NCBI GenBank assembly: GCA_041393775.1
Contig: JAWKJM010000003.1
Span: 62,001 to 126,000, forward strand
Reading direction: 5' to 3'
Origin: JADKAV01 sp041393775
Lineage (GTDB): Bacteria > Actinomycetota > Actinomycetes > S36-B12 > UBA10799
Length of the DNA: 64,000 nucleotides
The translations under genes were made by a program, and so were the position numbers. The notes below the pieces were generated by a model. It was not told the DNA's origin. It was given only the letters and a program-made list of their open reading frames with translations, and searched no databases. This document shows, in pieces, positions 42,203 to 49,747 of this stretch. Numbering within the stretch: position 1 is the stretch's first letter; the number at the start of each line of letters is the position of its first letter.

Positions 42203-42921
42203 TGTCCGAGACCACCGTCACTGAACCAACCGTCGCGGAACTGTCCAGCCGCATCGACCGGATGGCTGAGCAGATGGACTTCATCACCGCCGAGCTGCAG
42301 GCGCAACGGGCCTCGCGCGAACGCTGGGCCGAACTGACCGAGACGCTGGTCCCGGTCTCGCGCGGCGCCCTGGACATGGCCACCCGCGAACTCGAGGACC
42401 TCAGCCCCGACGTCACGGCCGACGACGCCGCCCGGTTCGCCCGCACGGCGGCCCGCGCACTGCCCAAGCTCGAGGTGCTGCTGGCCCAGCTCGACAGCCT
42501 CTCCGAGTTGCTGCACACCGTGAACTCGCTGAGCGGCGCCGGGGTCGACCGGCTCACCGAGATCCTCGCCGTCGCCGACGACAAGGGCTACTTCGCCTTC
42601 GCGCGGCAGGGCGGCATGATCGCCGACCGGGTGGTCACGGAGTTCACCGAGGACGACGTCAGGGCCCTCGGCGAGAACGTGGTCACCATCCTCAACGCGG
42701 TCAAGGAGATGACCCAGCCCGAAGTTATGGGGCTGGTCCAGCGGGTCGGAGTGAGCGTCTCCGACGTCGAGGACACCCCCATGGAACCACCGTCGCTGTT
42801 CGCGCTGCTCAAGTCGATGCGCGACCCGCAGACCCGCCGCGGCCTCGGCAAGGTCATGGCCATGCTGCACACCGTCGGTGAGGAGAACCCGCCGGCTCAA
42901 ACCACCCAAGGAAGGAAGTAA
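42202..42921 (+). CDS. DUF1641 family protein
   Basis: 239 aa, mostly helical. LDSLSELLHTVNSLSGAGVDRLTE and the segment around PPSLFALLKSMRDPQTRRGLG are the conserved parts of DUF1641, an uncharacterised family often found beside SQR and TusE/DsrE genes or formate dehydrogenase. The first about 50 residues look like a coiled coil. Function unknown; a structural partner of SQR or sulfur carriers is an inference from context. The start overlaps the SQR stop by one base (TGATG). Confidence 0.88.
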   Translation: MSETTVTEPTVAELSSRIDRMAEQMDFITAELQAQRASRERWAELTETLVPVSRGALDMATRELEDLSPDVTADDAARFARTAARALPKLEVLLAQLDSLSELLHTVNSLSGAGVDRLTEILAVADDKGYFAFARQGGMIADRVVTEFTEDDVRALGENVVTILNAVKEMTQPEVMGLVQRVGVSVSDVEDTPMEPPSLFALLKSMRDPQTRRGLGKVMAMLHTVGEENPPAQTTQGRK

Positions 42922-42924
42922 CAA

Positions 42925-43239
42925 ATGCCCACCGCCACGATTGCGGGCCACGAGGTCCAGACCAATGACGAAGGGTTCCTCACCGAGTACGACGAATGGA
43001 ACGAGGACATCGGCAAGGAACTCGCCGGCAACATCGGCATCGACATGACCGACCGCCACTGGGAGTTGATCCGCTGGCTGCGCGAGGACTTCAAGGAGAA
43101 GAACGAGACCGCCACCACCCGCCGGGTGCAGAGCGTCGGCGGGTTCCCCACCAAGGAGCAGTTCCAGTTGTTCCCCAAGAAACCGGCTCGCAAGATGGCC
43201 TACGTGGCCGGACTGCCCAAACCGCACGGCTGCGTGTGA
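42925..43239 (+). CDS. tusE: TusE/DsrC/DsvC family sulfur carrier
   Basis: 104 aa, full length for the family. DEGFLTEYDEWNEDIG and the C-terminal GLPKPHGCV arm are diagnostic. The penultimate Cys103 (the sulfur-carrying CysA) is present, but the second cysteine 11 residues earlier, needed for the DsrC trisulfide, is Ala. So it is TusE-like, a one-cysteine persulfide carrier, not a full DsrC. RBS AAGGAAG before ATG 42925. It probably accepts sulfane sulfur released by SQR. Confidence 0.92.
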   Translation: MPTATIAGHEVQTNDEGFLTEYDEWNEDIGKELAGNIGIDMTDRHWELIRWLREDFKEKNETATTRRVQSVGGFPTKEQFQLFPKKPARKMAYVAGLPKPHGCV

Positions 43240-43248
43240 GGAGACACC

Positions 43249-43770
43249 ATGGCTGACGCAATCATCCCGGACTTCGGCGACGACGAGGAGTCCGATCGCA
43301 AACTCGTGATCATCTGCTCCAAGGGGAACCTGGACATGGCCTACCCGGCCCTGGTCCTGGCCAACGCGGCGCTCGGAGAGGGCATCGAGACCCACCTGTT
43401 CTTCACCTTCTGGGGTTTCGACATGATCACGAAGTCCCGCATGCACGACCTGCAGTTCTCACCGGTCGGCAACACCGCCATGCACCTGCCGGGCCGCGAC
43501 ACGAAGATGCCGCAGGCCCTGTCGCCCCTGCCCGGGATGACGCAGATGGCGACCAAGATGATGAAGAAGCAGATCGCCGACCTGGGGATTCCCGAGGTGC
43601 CGGACTTCCTCGACCAGATCGTGGCCTCCGGCGGCCATCTGTGGGCGTGCCGGATGTCCGCGGACATGAACAACCTCGAGGAGTCAGACCTGCGCGACGA
43701 CGTCGAGGCCATCATCAACGCCACCGATTTCATCGAAATGAGCGAAGGCGCGCAGATGCTGTTCATCTAG
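43249..43770 (+). CDS. DsrE-like (DsrE/F/H superfamily) protein
   Basis: 173 aa. LVIICSKGNLDMAYPALVLANAAL and THLFFTFWGFDMI are typical of the DsrE2/peroxiredoxin-like DsrE proteins, and the C-terminal ASGGHLWACRMSADM contains the conserved active-site Cys of this group; a further Cys lies in ICSKGN. DsrE proteins carry sulfur as persulfide and pass it to TusA or TusE. It starts 9 bp after the TusE-like gene and is the last gene of the operon. No rhodanese or TusA gene is beside it. Confidence 0.9.
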   Translation: MADAIIPDFGDDEESDRKLVIICSKGNLDMAYPALVLANAALGEGIETHLFFTFWGFDMITKSRMHDLQFSPVGNTAMHLPGRDTKMPQALSPLPGMTQMATKMMKKQIADLGIPEVPDFLDQIVASGGHLWACRMSADMNNLEESDLRDDVEAIINATDFIEMSEGAQMLFI

Positions 43771-43846
43771 GACTGGGCGGGAAAGAGAACCGGCGCTGCG
43801 CATCGTGGCGCCGGTTCACTGCGTCCGGCGGGGTACCCTGCAAGGC

Positions 43847-44158
43847 ATGCATCGGGTCACCCTGGGACTTGTGGTTGTGGGGTTGCTGGCCGCATGCAGT
43901 TCCACCGAGGACGAGTCGGCACCCGTGCCCAGCGCCTCCAACGTGACCCAGGCCCAGGTCGACCAGTTCTGCCGCAACGTCGCCGACGTGCTGACCCGCA
44001 ACAGCCCCGCAGACCCTGAGGACCAGGCTGAGCGCGTCGACGACCTGATGCAACTGGCCCGGCGGCTCGGGGTGGGCACCGGCGACGACCTCAACGTGGC
44101 CAAGCGGCTGCAGACCTGTGCCGACGAGTTGCAGGCGGCCCGCGCCGAGCAGGGGTGA
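43847..44158 (+). CDS. small lipoprotein
   Basis: 103 aa starting at ATG 43847. A lipobox LLAAC (Cys17) follows a hydrophobic signal (TLGLVVVGLL), so it is a secreted lipoprotein anchored by an N-terminal diacylglyceryl Cys. The mature part is acidic and helical with a Cys pair (FCRNVADVL, QTCADEL). Function unknown. It lies 77 bp after the sulfur operon and ends 11 bp before repeat C3. Confidence 0.75.
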   Translation: MHRVTLGLVVVGLLAACSSTEDESAPVPSASNVTQAQVDQFCRNVADVLTRNSPADPEDQAERVDDLMQLARRLGVGTGDDLNVAKRLQTCADELQAARAEQG

Positions 44159-44169
44159 CCGCCGGGTTC

Positions 44170-44218
44170 GGACTTTGGTCAGATTCGGTCACCTACTGAC
44201 CAGATCTGACCAAAGTCC
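44170..44218. repeat. repeat family C, copy 3 (49 bp)
   Basis: Outer arms GGACTTTGGTCAGAT (44170-44184) and ATCTGACCAAAGTCC (44204-44218), a perfect 15-bp stem, with inner GGTCA-N5-TGACC. It is between the lipoprotein gene and the convergent sodN stop (44232). Confidence 0.88.
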
Positions 44219-44231
44219 CCAGAACACGCGA

Positions 44232-44654
44232 TCAGGCCGGTGGGTACACGCCCATCTGCTTGGCCTTGTCGGTCTGCCAGAAGATGTCGGCGATCTCGTC
44301 GATGTAGGCGATCAACTGCTCACCGGCGGCCGGGTCCATCGACTTTTTTGCCTCGCCGGCCTGGTGGGTGGCCTTCCAGAACAGCTCGTGCAGGTTGGGG
44401 AACTGCTCGAAGTGCTCGGGCGCGAAGAAGTCCGCCCACAGCACCATCAGGTGATGCTTGGTCTCCTCAGCACGCTGCTCCTTGATGAGGATGCAGCGGT
44501 CGCGGAAGACTTCGTCGTCGGAATCCTGGTACTTCTTGGCGATCTTGAGGACCGACATCGCCTCGATCTTCGCCTGCGCCGGGTCGTAGACCCCGCAGTA
44601 CAGGTCGCAGTGAGCGTGCGCGACGGTTGCCGATGCGAACAGGTGGGCGAGCAT
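44232..44654 (-). CDS. sodN: nickel superoxide dismutase (variant hook)
   Basis: 140 aa precursor. A 14-residue leader MLAHLFASATVAHA is followed by the nickel hook HCDLYCGVYDP: His1, Cys2 and Cys6 ligands and Tyr9 of the mature enzyme are kept, but the normally invariant Pro5 is Tyr. The rest (SVLKIAKKYQD, KEQRAEETKHHLMVLWADFF) is typical of NiSOD four-helix bundles. It converts superoxide to peroxide and oxygen in the cytosol. Divergent from the maturation protease gene by 46 bp. Confidence 0.93.
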   Translation of the reverse strand: MLAHLFASATVAHAHCDLYCGVYDPAQAKIEAMSVLKIAKKYQDSDDEVFRDRCILIKEQRAEETKHHLMVLWADFFAPEHFEQFPNLHELFWKATHQAGEAKKSMDPAAGEQLIAYIDEIADIFWQTDKAKQMGVYPPA

Positions 44655-44688
44655 GAGCGACTCCTTCGTGTGGGTTCGACTCCGACCC

Positions 44689-44694
44689 TACAAT
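44689..44694 (+). promoter_or_regulatory. -10 box of sodX, probably leaderless
   Basis: TACAAT at 44689-44694 is 6 bp before the GTG start of sodX (44701), and TTCGTG (44665-44670) lies 18 bp upstream as a weak -35. Transcription would begin at or near the start codon, giving a leaderless mRNA; no Shine-Dalgarno is present. Confidence 0.55.
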
Positions 44695-44700
44695 CAACGG

Positions 44701-45024
44701 GTGCGTGGCGAAATAGGGCGATCGCTGAGACTGCCGCTTCGCAGGTTCGTGGTCGCGGACCGTTCGATGGAGCCCACCCTCGTCCATGGGCAGGGTCTTC
44801 TCGCAACACCGTATGGACGCCCGCAAGCAGGGCAGATTCGTTGTTTCGAGCATCCCGACCGACCGCGGTTCTGGCTGGTCAAACGAGTCGGGCAGGTCCA
44901 CGCCGACTCCACGATGAGCGTCACTTCGGACAATCCGCTGGGCACCGACTCCAGCGATTTCGGACCCGTTCCGACCGTGGGCAGTTACCGCGTGCTGGTG
45001 GCGGTTCCGCGGCGGTTCATGTGA
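44701..45024 (+). CDS. sodX: S26-family protease for nickel superoxide dismutase maturation
   Basis: 107 aa from GTG 44701. Small S26 signal-peptidase-type fold: catalytic Ser in VADRSMEPTLVHGQ and catalytic Lys in FWLVKRVG. It lacks a transmembrane anchor, so it acts in the cytosol. The known role of this family is removal of the SodN leader so that His1 becomes the free N-terminal nickel ligand. Divergent from sodN. The last 8 bp overlap the convergent VOC gene. Confidence 0.9.
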   Translation: MRGEIGRSLRLPLRRFVVADRSMEPTLVHGQGLLATPYGRPQAGQIRCFEHPDRPRFWLVKRVGQVHADSTMSVTSDNPLGTDSSDFGPVPTVGSYRVLVAVPRRFM

Positions 45025-45409
45025 GTTTCGACCAGTAGAACTCCACCGGGATGTTGTCAGGATCCCGGCCTGTCACGACGACCGCATACGGCACCTCCTC
45101 GATCGGCCCGTGCGGGATTCCCCTGTCGTCCATGACGGCGGCCCAATCCCGTACCTCGCGCTCCGTCTGGCATCCGAAACCGATGTGATCCAGGCCCACA
45201 CGCGCAGGGTCGAACCGGTCGGATCCGGGCCCGTCGAATCGGGTCACCCCGATCATCAACCCGTTCGGCCACAGCATGCGCAGGCGGTTCCACCCCGGAC
45301 CTTGCCGCGACGCGACCTCGGCGGGACCGAACAGTCCTTGGTAGAAATCGGCGCTGCGGGCAATGTCGGTGACGGTCAGGGTGGCGTGGTGGATCGTGGG
45401 CGGCTTCAT
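45017..45409 (-). CDS. VOC family protein (glyoxalase/dioxygenase fold)
   Basis: 130 aa from ATG 45409 (MKPPTIHHATLTVTD). Vicinal-oxygen-chelate features: HHATLTVTDIARSADFYQGLF, GLDHIGFGC and the metal Glu in VEFYWSKL near the C-terminus. The metal ligands His, His and Glu are all present. The reaction (lyase, dioxygenase or resistance) cannot be decided. It lies 40 bp after the GATase-AHSA1 gene and may be cotranscribed. Confidence 0.85.
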   Translation of the reverse strand: MKPPTIHHATLTVTDIARSADFYQGLFGPAEVASRQGPGWNRLRMLWPNGLMIGVTRFDGPGSDRFDPARVGLDHIGFGCQTEREVRDWAAVMDDRGIPHGPIEEVPYAVVVTGRDPDNIPVEFYWSKLT

Positions 45410-45449
45410 CTGTCGACCGTATGCCAGGGGTGTGACAACCGCGACCGCC

Positions 45450-46472
45450 TCAGCCAGGGGCGGCGCAGAACTCCTGCAGCGCGTCCAGCACCCTGTTCCA
45501 GGCGCGCTCGAAGTACTCACGGTTCGCCTGCCACTGCTCACCCTGTCCGTGTCCCCATTGCGCAAGCCGCACCTGGGTGCCCGCTCCGGCCGGTGTCATG
45601 GTCACCACGACCCATGTGTGCTGACCCCGGGTCGGGAAACCGGGCGGGGAGTTCCAGGTGAACACGACCAGCCGGTCCGGTTCCAGCGCCAGGATCCGGC
45701 AGCCCTCACCACCACGCACCCCGTCGGGCGCATCCGCCAGGAACGCCCACTCGTAGCGACCCCCCACCACCGGCTCGACCGCAGCATCGACGCCCAGGAA
45801 TGCAGCGATGCCCGCCGACTCGGTCCACAGCCGGTACACCTGATCGGGGCTGGCCGCCACTTCCCGCTCGGCGATGACGGGCTCGGAGCCACCAGTGCCG
45901 TCACCGTAGAAGTTCCACGCATAGTCCATCTGGCGGGCCACCAGTCGCGCCAGTGCCGAGTCGGTGAAGCGCGCCACCAGATGCAGTCCGACGTCGATGC
46001 CGCACGCGATCCCGCCCCCGGTCACGATCCGGCCGGTGTCCACGACTCGCGCGATCCCGCCCCCGGGCAGGTCCAGCCCGGCAACGTCCTCCCAGTGCGT
46101 GGTCCATTCCCGGTTTTCGAGCAAACCGACCGCGCCCAGGAGGAACGCCCCCGTACACACGCTGGCCACCACGTCCCGCTCAGGCGTCGACCCGGCGACG
46201 ACCTGCACCAGCCGCTGGTCGGCGAGCGCTGCCTCGACGTCGATCGTGCCCGGGACCACAAGCACCCCGTCGGCGCGGGCGTCGCCGGTCGGACGCACCT
46301 CCAGCCCGCCGTAGCTGCGCACCGGGGATCCTTCCGGGCTGAAGGCGACCAGCGAGAACGCCGGTGGCTCGCCGCGCCGCTCCAGGAGCCGGTTCGCGGT
46401 GAGGAAGACCTCCCACGGCCCCCCGAAATCCATGAGGTCCATGCCGTCGAAGAGCAGGAAATCGATGTTCAT
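45450..46472 (-). CDS. DJ-1/PfpI (GATase1-like) domain fused to AHSA1/SRPBCC domain
   Basis: 340 aa. Residues 1-195 are a DJ-1/PfpI domain of the kind that begins GlxA regulators: FLLFDGMDLMDFGGPWEVF and the nucleophile elbow SVCTGAFLLG. Instead of the AraC helix-turn-helix, residues about 200-340 are an AHSA1-type SRPBCC domain (EREVAASPDQVYRLWTESA, GGRYEWAFL, TWVVVTMTP). I know of no standard name for this fusion. ATG 46472 is preferred because the longer frame runs through repeat B2. Function unknown; a small-molecule hydrolase or ligand sensor is possible. Confidence 0.8.
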   Translation of the reverse strand: MNIDFLLFDGMDLMDFGGPWEVFLTANRLLERRGEPPAFSLVAFSPEGSPVRSYGGLEVRPTGDARADGVLVVPGTIDVEAALADQRLVQVVAGSTPERDVVASVCTGAFLLGAVGLLENREWTTHWEDVAGLDLPGGGIARVVDTGRIVTGGGIACGIDVGLHLVARFTDSALARLVARQMDYAWNFYGDGTGGSEPVIAEREVAASPDQVYRLWTESAGIAAFLGVDAAVEPVVGGRYEWAFLADAPDGVRGGEGCRILALEPDRLVVFTWNSPPGFPTRGQHTWVVVTMTPAGAGTQVRLAQWGHGQGEQWQANREYFERAWNRVLDALQEFCAAPG

Positions 46473-46541
46473 AGCAGTAACCTTGCCTGCCTGGCCCCGG
46501 CCCGCAACACCGACGTCATTGCCCCCGGCCGAGCGGGCACC

Positions 46542-46658
46542 ATTGTGACGAAGGTGGTGGCCCGATCGCGCCTGTGTGACGAAGGTGGGCGGTCGAGACG
46601 AGGCGGACCGCGCACCTTCGTCACAATCCCGGTTTGACCCCTGCAACTTCGTCACACA
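46542..46658. repeat. repeat family B, copy 2
   Basis: Arms ATTGTGACGAAGGTGG (46542), TGTGTGACGAAGGTGG (46573), GCACCTTCGTCACAAT (46612) and GCAACTTCGTCACACA (46643). The 371-bp gap 46473-46843 holds only this element and repeat C4. Confidence 0.9.
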
Positions 46659-46772
46659 AGGGTGCTGAAAGGCGGCAGGCCGGCGAAGCCAAGGAAAGCG
46701 ACTGGGCACCTACACGAGATCGTGCACAGTTTCTGACAGCCAGACGGATGCGCGTACCCCACATCGTTCGCC

Positions 46773-46821
46773 GGACTTTGGTCAGATCCGGTCAGCAGGT
46801 GACCCAAAATGACCAAAGTCC
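46773..46821. repeat. repeat family C, copy 4 (49 bp)
   Basis: Outer arms GGACTTTGGTCA (46773-46784) and TGACCAAAGTCC (46810-46821), inner GTCA-N5-TGAC. It starts 22 bp beyond the stop of the minus-strand SDR gene. Confidence 0.85.
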
Positions 46822-46843
46822 ACCTGGGCCAGAACGGCAGCCG

Positions 46844-47641
46844 TCATCCCTGCTCGGCGCGATCCTCGATCACGGAACGCCCATGGAAGGTGGCCATACC
46901 GTCGAAGGCTCCAGCCCACCGCGAGATCCTGTCCGAGATCGCTGGCGGCAACGGCCGCACCAGGTAGGCGGTCAGCAGCGCCGGGCGGTTGAGCAGCAGC
47001 CGCTGCCGGTTGCGCTCCACCGCGTTGAGAACGCTGGTCGCCACGTAGTCCGGTTGCAGCTCGGGGAAGAACCAGGGCGATTTCGTGCCCGCGAACATGC
47101 CGGTGTTGATGACCTGCGGCAGGACGACCGTGGTTCTCACCCCCGGGGCGTCGTCGGCCAGTTCCGTGCGCAACGACTCGGCGAAACCATATGCCGCATG
47201 CTTGCTGGCGACGTAGTCGGTCATCCCCGGCACAGGCGTCGCACCGACCAAGGACGCGATCGTGACGATATGACCATGGTCGCGCTCGACCATCCGCGGC
47301 AGGAAGGCTTTGGTGCACCAGAACAGTGCCAGCGCATTGACCGCCATCGTCTTCTCGATCGCCGCGTCCGGCAGGTCGGACAGCCGCCGGCCGCTGACCA
47401 CCCCCGCATTGAGGACGAGCACATCGATGTCCGGAGTCCTGCCCGCCTGCGCGTAGACCGCCTCCCGGTCGGTCACATCGACGACCGCGGTCTCGACCCC
47501 CGGCAGCTCACTCAGGGCGGCGGCGTCGCGATCCCACGCGATCACCCGCGCGCCGCGCCGCACAGCCTCCAGCGCCATCAGCCGGCCGATGCCCGATGCC
47601 GCCCCCGTGATGAGGACGGTCGATCCGCGAAGTGTCGTCAT
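46844..47641 (-). CDS. short-chain dehydrogenase/reductase (SDR)
   Basis: 265 aa. ITGAASGIGRL cofactor loop, LNAGVVSGR, catalytic Ser in IASLVGATP and YVASKHA (Tyr-x-x-x-Lys). The longer C-terminus with a hydrophobic ALLTAYLVRPLPP stretch resembles the SDR16C/retinol-dehydrogenase-like group that acts on lipid-like alcohols. Second gene of a pair with the MEKHLA protein (gap 5 bp). Confidence 0.9.
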   Translation of the reverse strand: MTTLRGSTVLITGAASGIGRLMALEAVRRGARVIAWDRDAAALSELPGVETAVVDVTDREAVYAQAGRTPDIDVLVLNAGVVSGRRLSDLPDAAIEKTMAVNALALFWCTKAFLPRMVERDHGHIVTIASLVGATPVPGMTDYVASKHAAYGFAESLRTELADDAPGVRTTVVLPQVINTGMFAGTKSPWFFPELQPDYVATSVLNAVERNRQRLLLNRPALLTAYLVRPLPPAISDRISRWAGAFDGMATFHGRSVIEDRAEQG

Positions 47642-47646
47642 GGGGC

Positions 47647-48072
47647 TCAGCCTCCCACAGGTTCGGCGTGCGTGAAGGCCGCCGCCTGCCCCCGGACGAC
47701 GCCGGCGTCATCGACCACCGGCCACACGGTCGCGTCCACGATGCGGAACAGGCGCCCGCTCGCCGAAACTCGCACACCGGCATAACCACGAACGACGCCC
47801 GAAGCGGACAGGGCGGTGGCCCGGGACACCCGCTCCTCGGCGGGCGCGGTCAGCCGTGACGGCATCCCGACGAATTGCGGCCAGGGTCGCTCCCACAACA
47901 CCTGAGCCGCCTGATTGACGAAGACCAGCACCGGATCGTCGGAGGTGTCGTGGCACAACACCACCGCCGGCCAGGCGTACAACTGCTCGGCCGAGCAGAT
48001 CGGCTGTCCCAGTTCCTGCTCGTAGGACGCCGTGATCCAGCGGGGCCACGGACCCACCACCGGCTCAGCCAC
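47647..48072 (-). CDS. MEKHLA (PAS-like) domain protein
   Basis: 141 aa, essentially one domain. WITASYEQELGQPI, PAVVLCHDTSDDPVLVFVNQAAQVLWER and GMPSRLTAPAEER are the conserved stretches of the MEKHLA domain (quoted in part: PAVVLCHDTSDDPVL, QVLWERPW), a PAS relative. Such single-domain bacterial proteins are uncharacterised; a ligand-sensing role is inferred from PAS folds. Upstream of and close to the SDR gene. Confidence 0.82.
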   Translation of the reverse strand: MAEPVVGPWPRWITASYEQELGQPICSAEQLYAWPAVVLCHDTSDDPVLVFVNQAAQVLWERPWPQFVGMPSRLTAPAEERVSRATALSASGVVRGYAGVRVSASGRLFRIVDATVWPVVDDAGVVRGQAAAFTHAEPVGG

Positions 48073-48120
48073 GCCGATGAGACTACGGGGGCGGGCGCCG
48101 ATGGCGCGGCACAGGTTCCC

Positions 48121-48905
48121 TCAGGCGATTCCGAGCAGCGTGGCGGCAGCTCCGAGACCGGCGCACACTGCGAGCACCCGCAGCGTGGGCCAGCGAAGCC
48201 TTGAACACCAGCAGCGCCGCCACCAGTGACAGTCCGACCGCCGCCGGATCCACGGAACCGATGTCGGGGACTGTCACCTTCAATGGGCCGACGGTTCGGT
48301 TGCTGACGTCGAAAGCGCGAACCACAACGCCAGGTTCGCGATGACGCCCACGAACACAGCCCCGATGGCGCTCAGTGCGCGGTTGTGCCGCAGCTTGGTC
48401 GACGCAAGGGGTCCCCGCGAAGATGAACATGAAGCACGGCACGAAGGTCTCCCACACGGTGATCACCGCGCCGAGCACCCCGGCGACCAGCGGAGGCAGG
48501 CTCCCGGGGTTGTTGCAGGCGGCCAGGAATCCCACGAGCTGCACGACCATGATCAGCGGTCCGGGTGTTGTCTCGGCCAGACCCAGGCCTACGCCGCGGA
48601 CAGCACTGAGAACATCATCATCACGACGAAGCCCGGCGCCACGAACAAGGAACTGGCGACGAGCCCGCCGCGCACCCCGTTCATCAGCCAGCCGATGTAC
48701 GTGGTCGACTGCTGGGCTTCCGGCCCCGGCAGAACCATGCAGTAGTTCAGTGCGTGCGGGAAGCGTCGCTCGCCGATCCACCGTCGACGATCCACGACCT
48801 CGCGGTGCATCACGGCGATCTGTCCGGCCGGACCGCCGAAACTGTCAGCCCGGCATAGGCCCACACCCGGGTCGCATCCCGCAGTGCCACCCCGCGGCCG
48901 GCCAT
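48121..48905 (-). pseudogene. chrA: decayed chromate transporter
   Basis: ChrA fragments in several frames: MAGRGVALRDATRVWAYAGL (from ATG 48905), GGPAGQIAVMHREVVDRRRW and NYCMVLPGPEAQQSTTYIGW, then, in another frame, GLGLAETTPGPLIMVVQLVG and FVPCFMFIFAGTP, then LRHNRALSAIGAVFVGVIAN, then a final LRWPTLRVLAVCAGLGAAA before TGA at 48121. Frame changes fall near 48842, 48600, 48405 and 48200, and the roughly 150 residues normally between the two halves are missing. It cannot make a working chromate pump. Confidence 0.85.
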
Positions 48906-49038
48906 GCGGCCACCTTGGCACAGGCCCGGTCACCGTGAGTGCTGCACGCGACAGAGTTCTCCGGCCCGTCAGAAGGAAGCGGTGGGCACGTCGGCCCGAA
49001 CAGGCGGTCCCTGCCCGCCCCCGGCGGGGTTGCCGCGT

Positions 49039-49632
49039 TCAGGGAGCGCTTGGTTCCGCACTGGTGGTGGCGGTGGCCGTCTCGGTGGCTGTTGCGGTGG
49101 ACGTCTCAGTAGCTGTCGCCGTCGCGGTAGCGGTCGCCGTTTCTGTCAGCGTCCGGGTGGGACGCGGACTTGCCGATTCAGTGACCGTCTCGGTCGCTGT
49201 CGGGGACTCCGACGGCTTGGTGTCGGAGTCGCCGCTGTTGCTCAGGAACCAGATCGCTGCGGCGATGATCAGCAGCAGGATTATCACCCCGGCCACGATC
49301 CAGCCGACCGGAGAGCTCTTCTTCTGCGTTGGTGCGGTCTCGACCCACTCCATGTAGACCACAGAGCCGCGCGGCACCCAGGCCCCGGCGATGGGGTTCT
49401 GCGCGATGATCTGGGAGGCCGGCTGACCGGCCGCGGGCTGCTGACCGCCGAAGGTGGCCGGCGCCTGCCCCCACTGCGTCGCGATGCCGGGTAGGGGCTG
49501 TCCGGGAATCTGCTGGGCCTGGAACATCGGGGCCAAGCCCGCCTGTCCTACCAGGTTGAAGGCGACCTCAGGACTCAAGCCGACGGTCTGCGGCACCTGG
49601 ACACTGTCGACGGGGTTCAGTGGCGTCGTCAT
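49039..49632 (-). CDS. single-pass membrane protein with PASTA-like and Thr/Ala-rich repeat regions
   Basis: 197 aa. Residues about 10-98 contain PQTVGLSPEVAFNLVGQAGL and NPIAGAWVPRGSVVYMEW, the pattern of a PASTA domain, here split by a Gln/Ala/Pro linker. One transmembrane helix (about 109-131, VGWIVAGVIILLLIIAAAIW), then a Ser/Thr tail ending in TATATATATETSTATATE repeats. The orientation, with PASTA before the helix, is unusual; the tail may be outside and glycosylated. GGGAGG precedes the ATG. Function unknown. Confidence 0.75.
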   Translation of the reverse strand: MTTPLNPVDSVQVPQTVGLSPEVAFNLVGQAGLAPMFQAQQIPGQPLPGIATQWGQAPATFGGQQPAAGQPASQIIAQNPIAGAWVPRGSVVYMEWVETAPTQKKSSPVGWIVAGVIILLLIIAAAIWFLSNSGDSDTKPSESPTATETVTESASPRPTRTLTETATATATATATETSTATATETATATTSAEPSAP

Positions 49633-49747
49633 GTTTGCCTCCCAGCATCGTTTCCCCGAACGCTACCGGGTCGCCGGGCTCCGACACCGGATCGACTTGC
49701 CCTTCGAATCCACGCGGCGGTCCTGCCGGGGCCCACGGCCCGCGGGG

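Noticed and set aside
11024..46821. Family C as ordinary rho-independent terminators
   Set aside because: Position fits, but there is no T-run on either strand, and the fixed 49-bp length with nested inner arms is not required for termination. Kept as an open question and not annotated as terminators.
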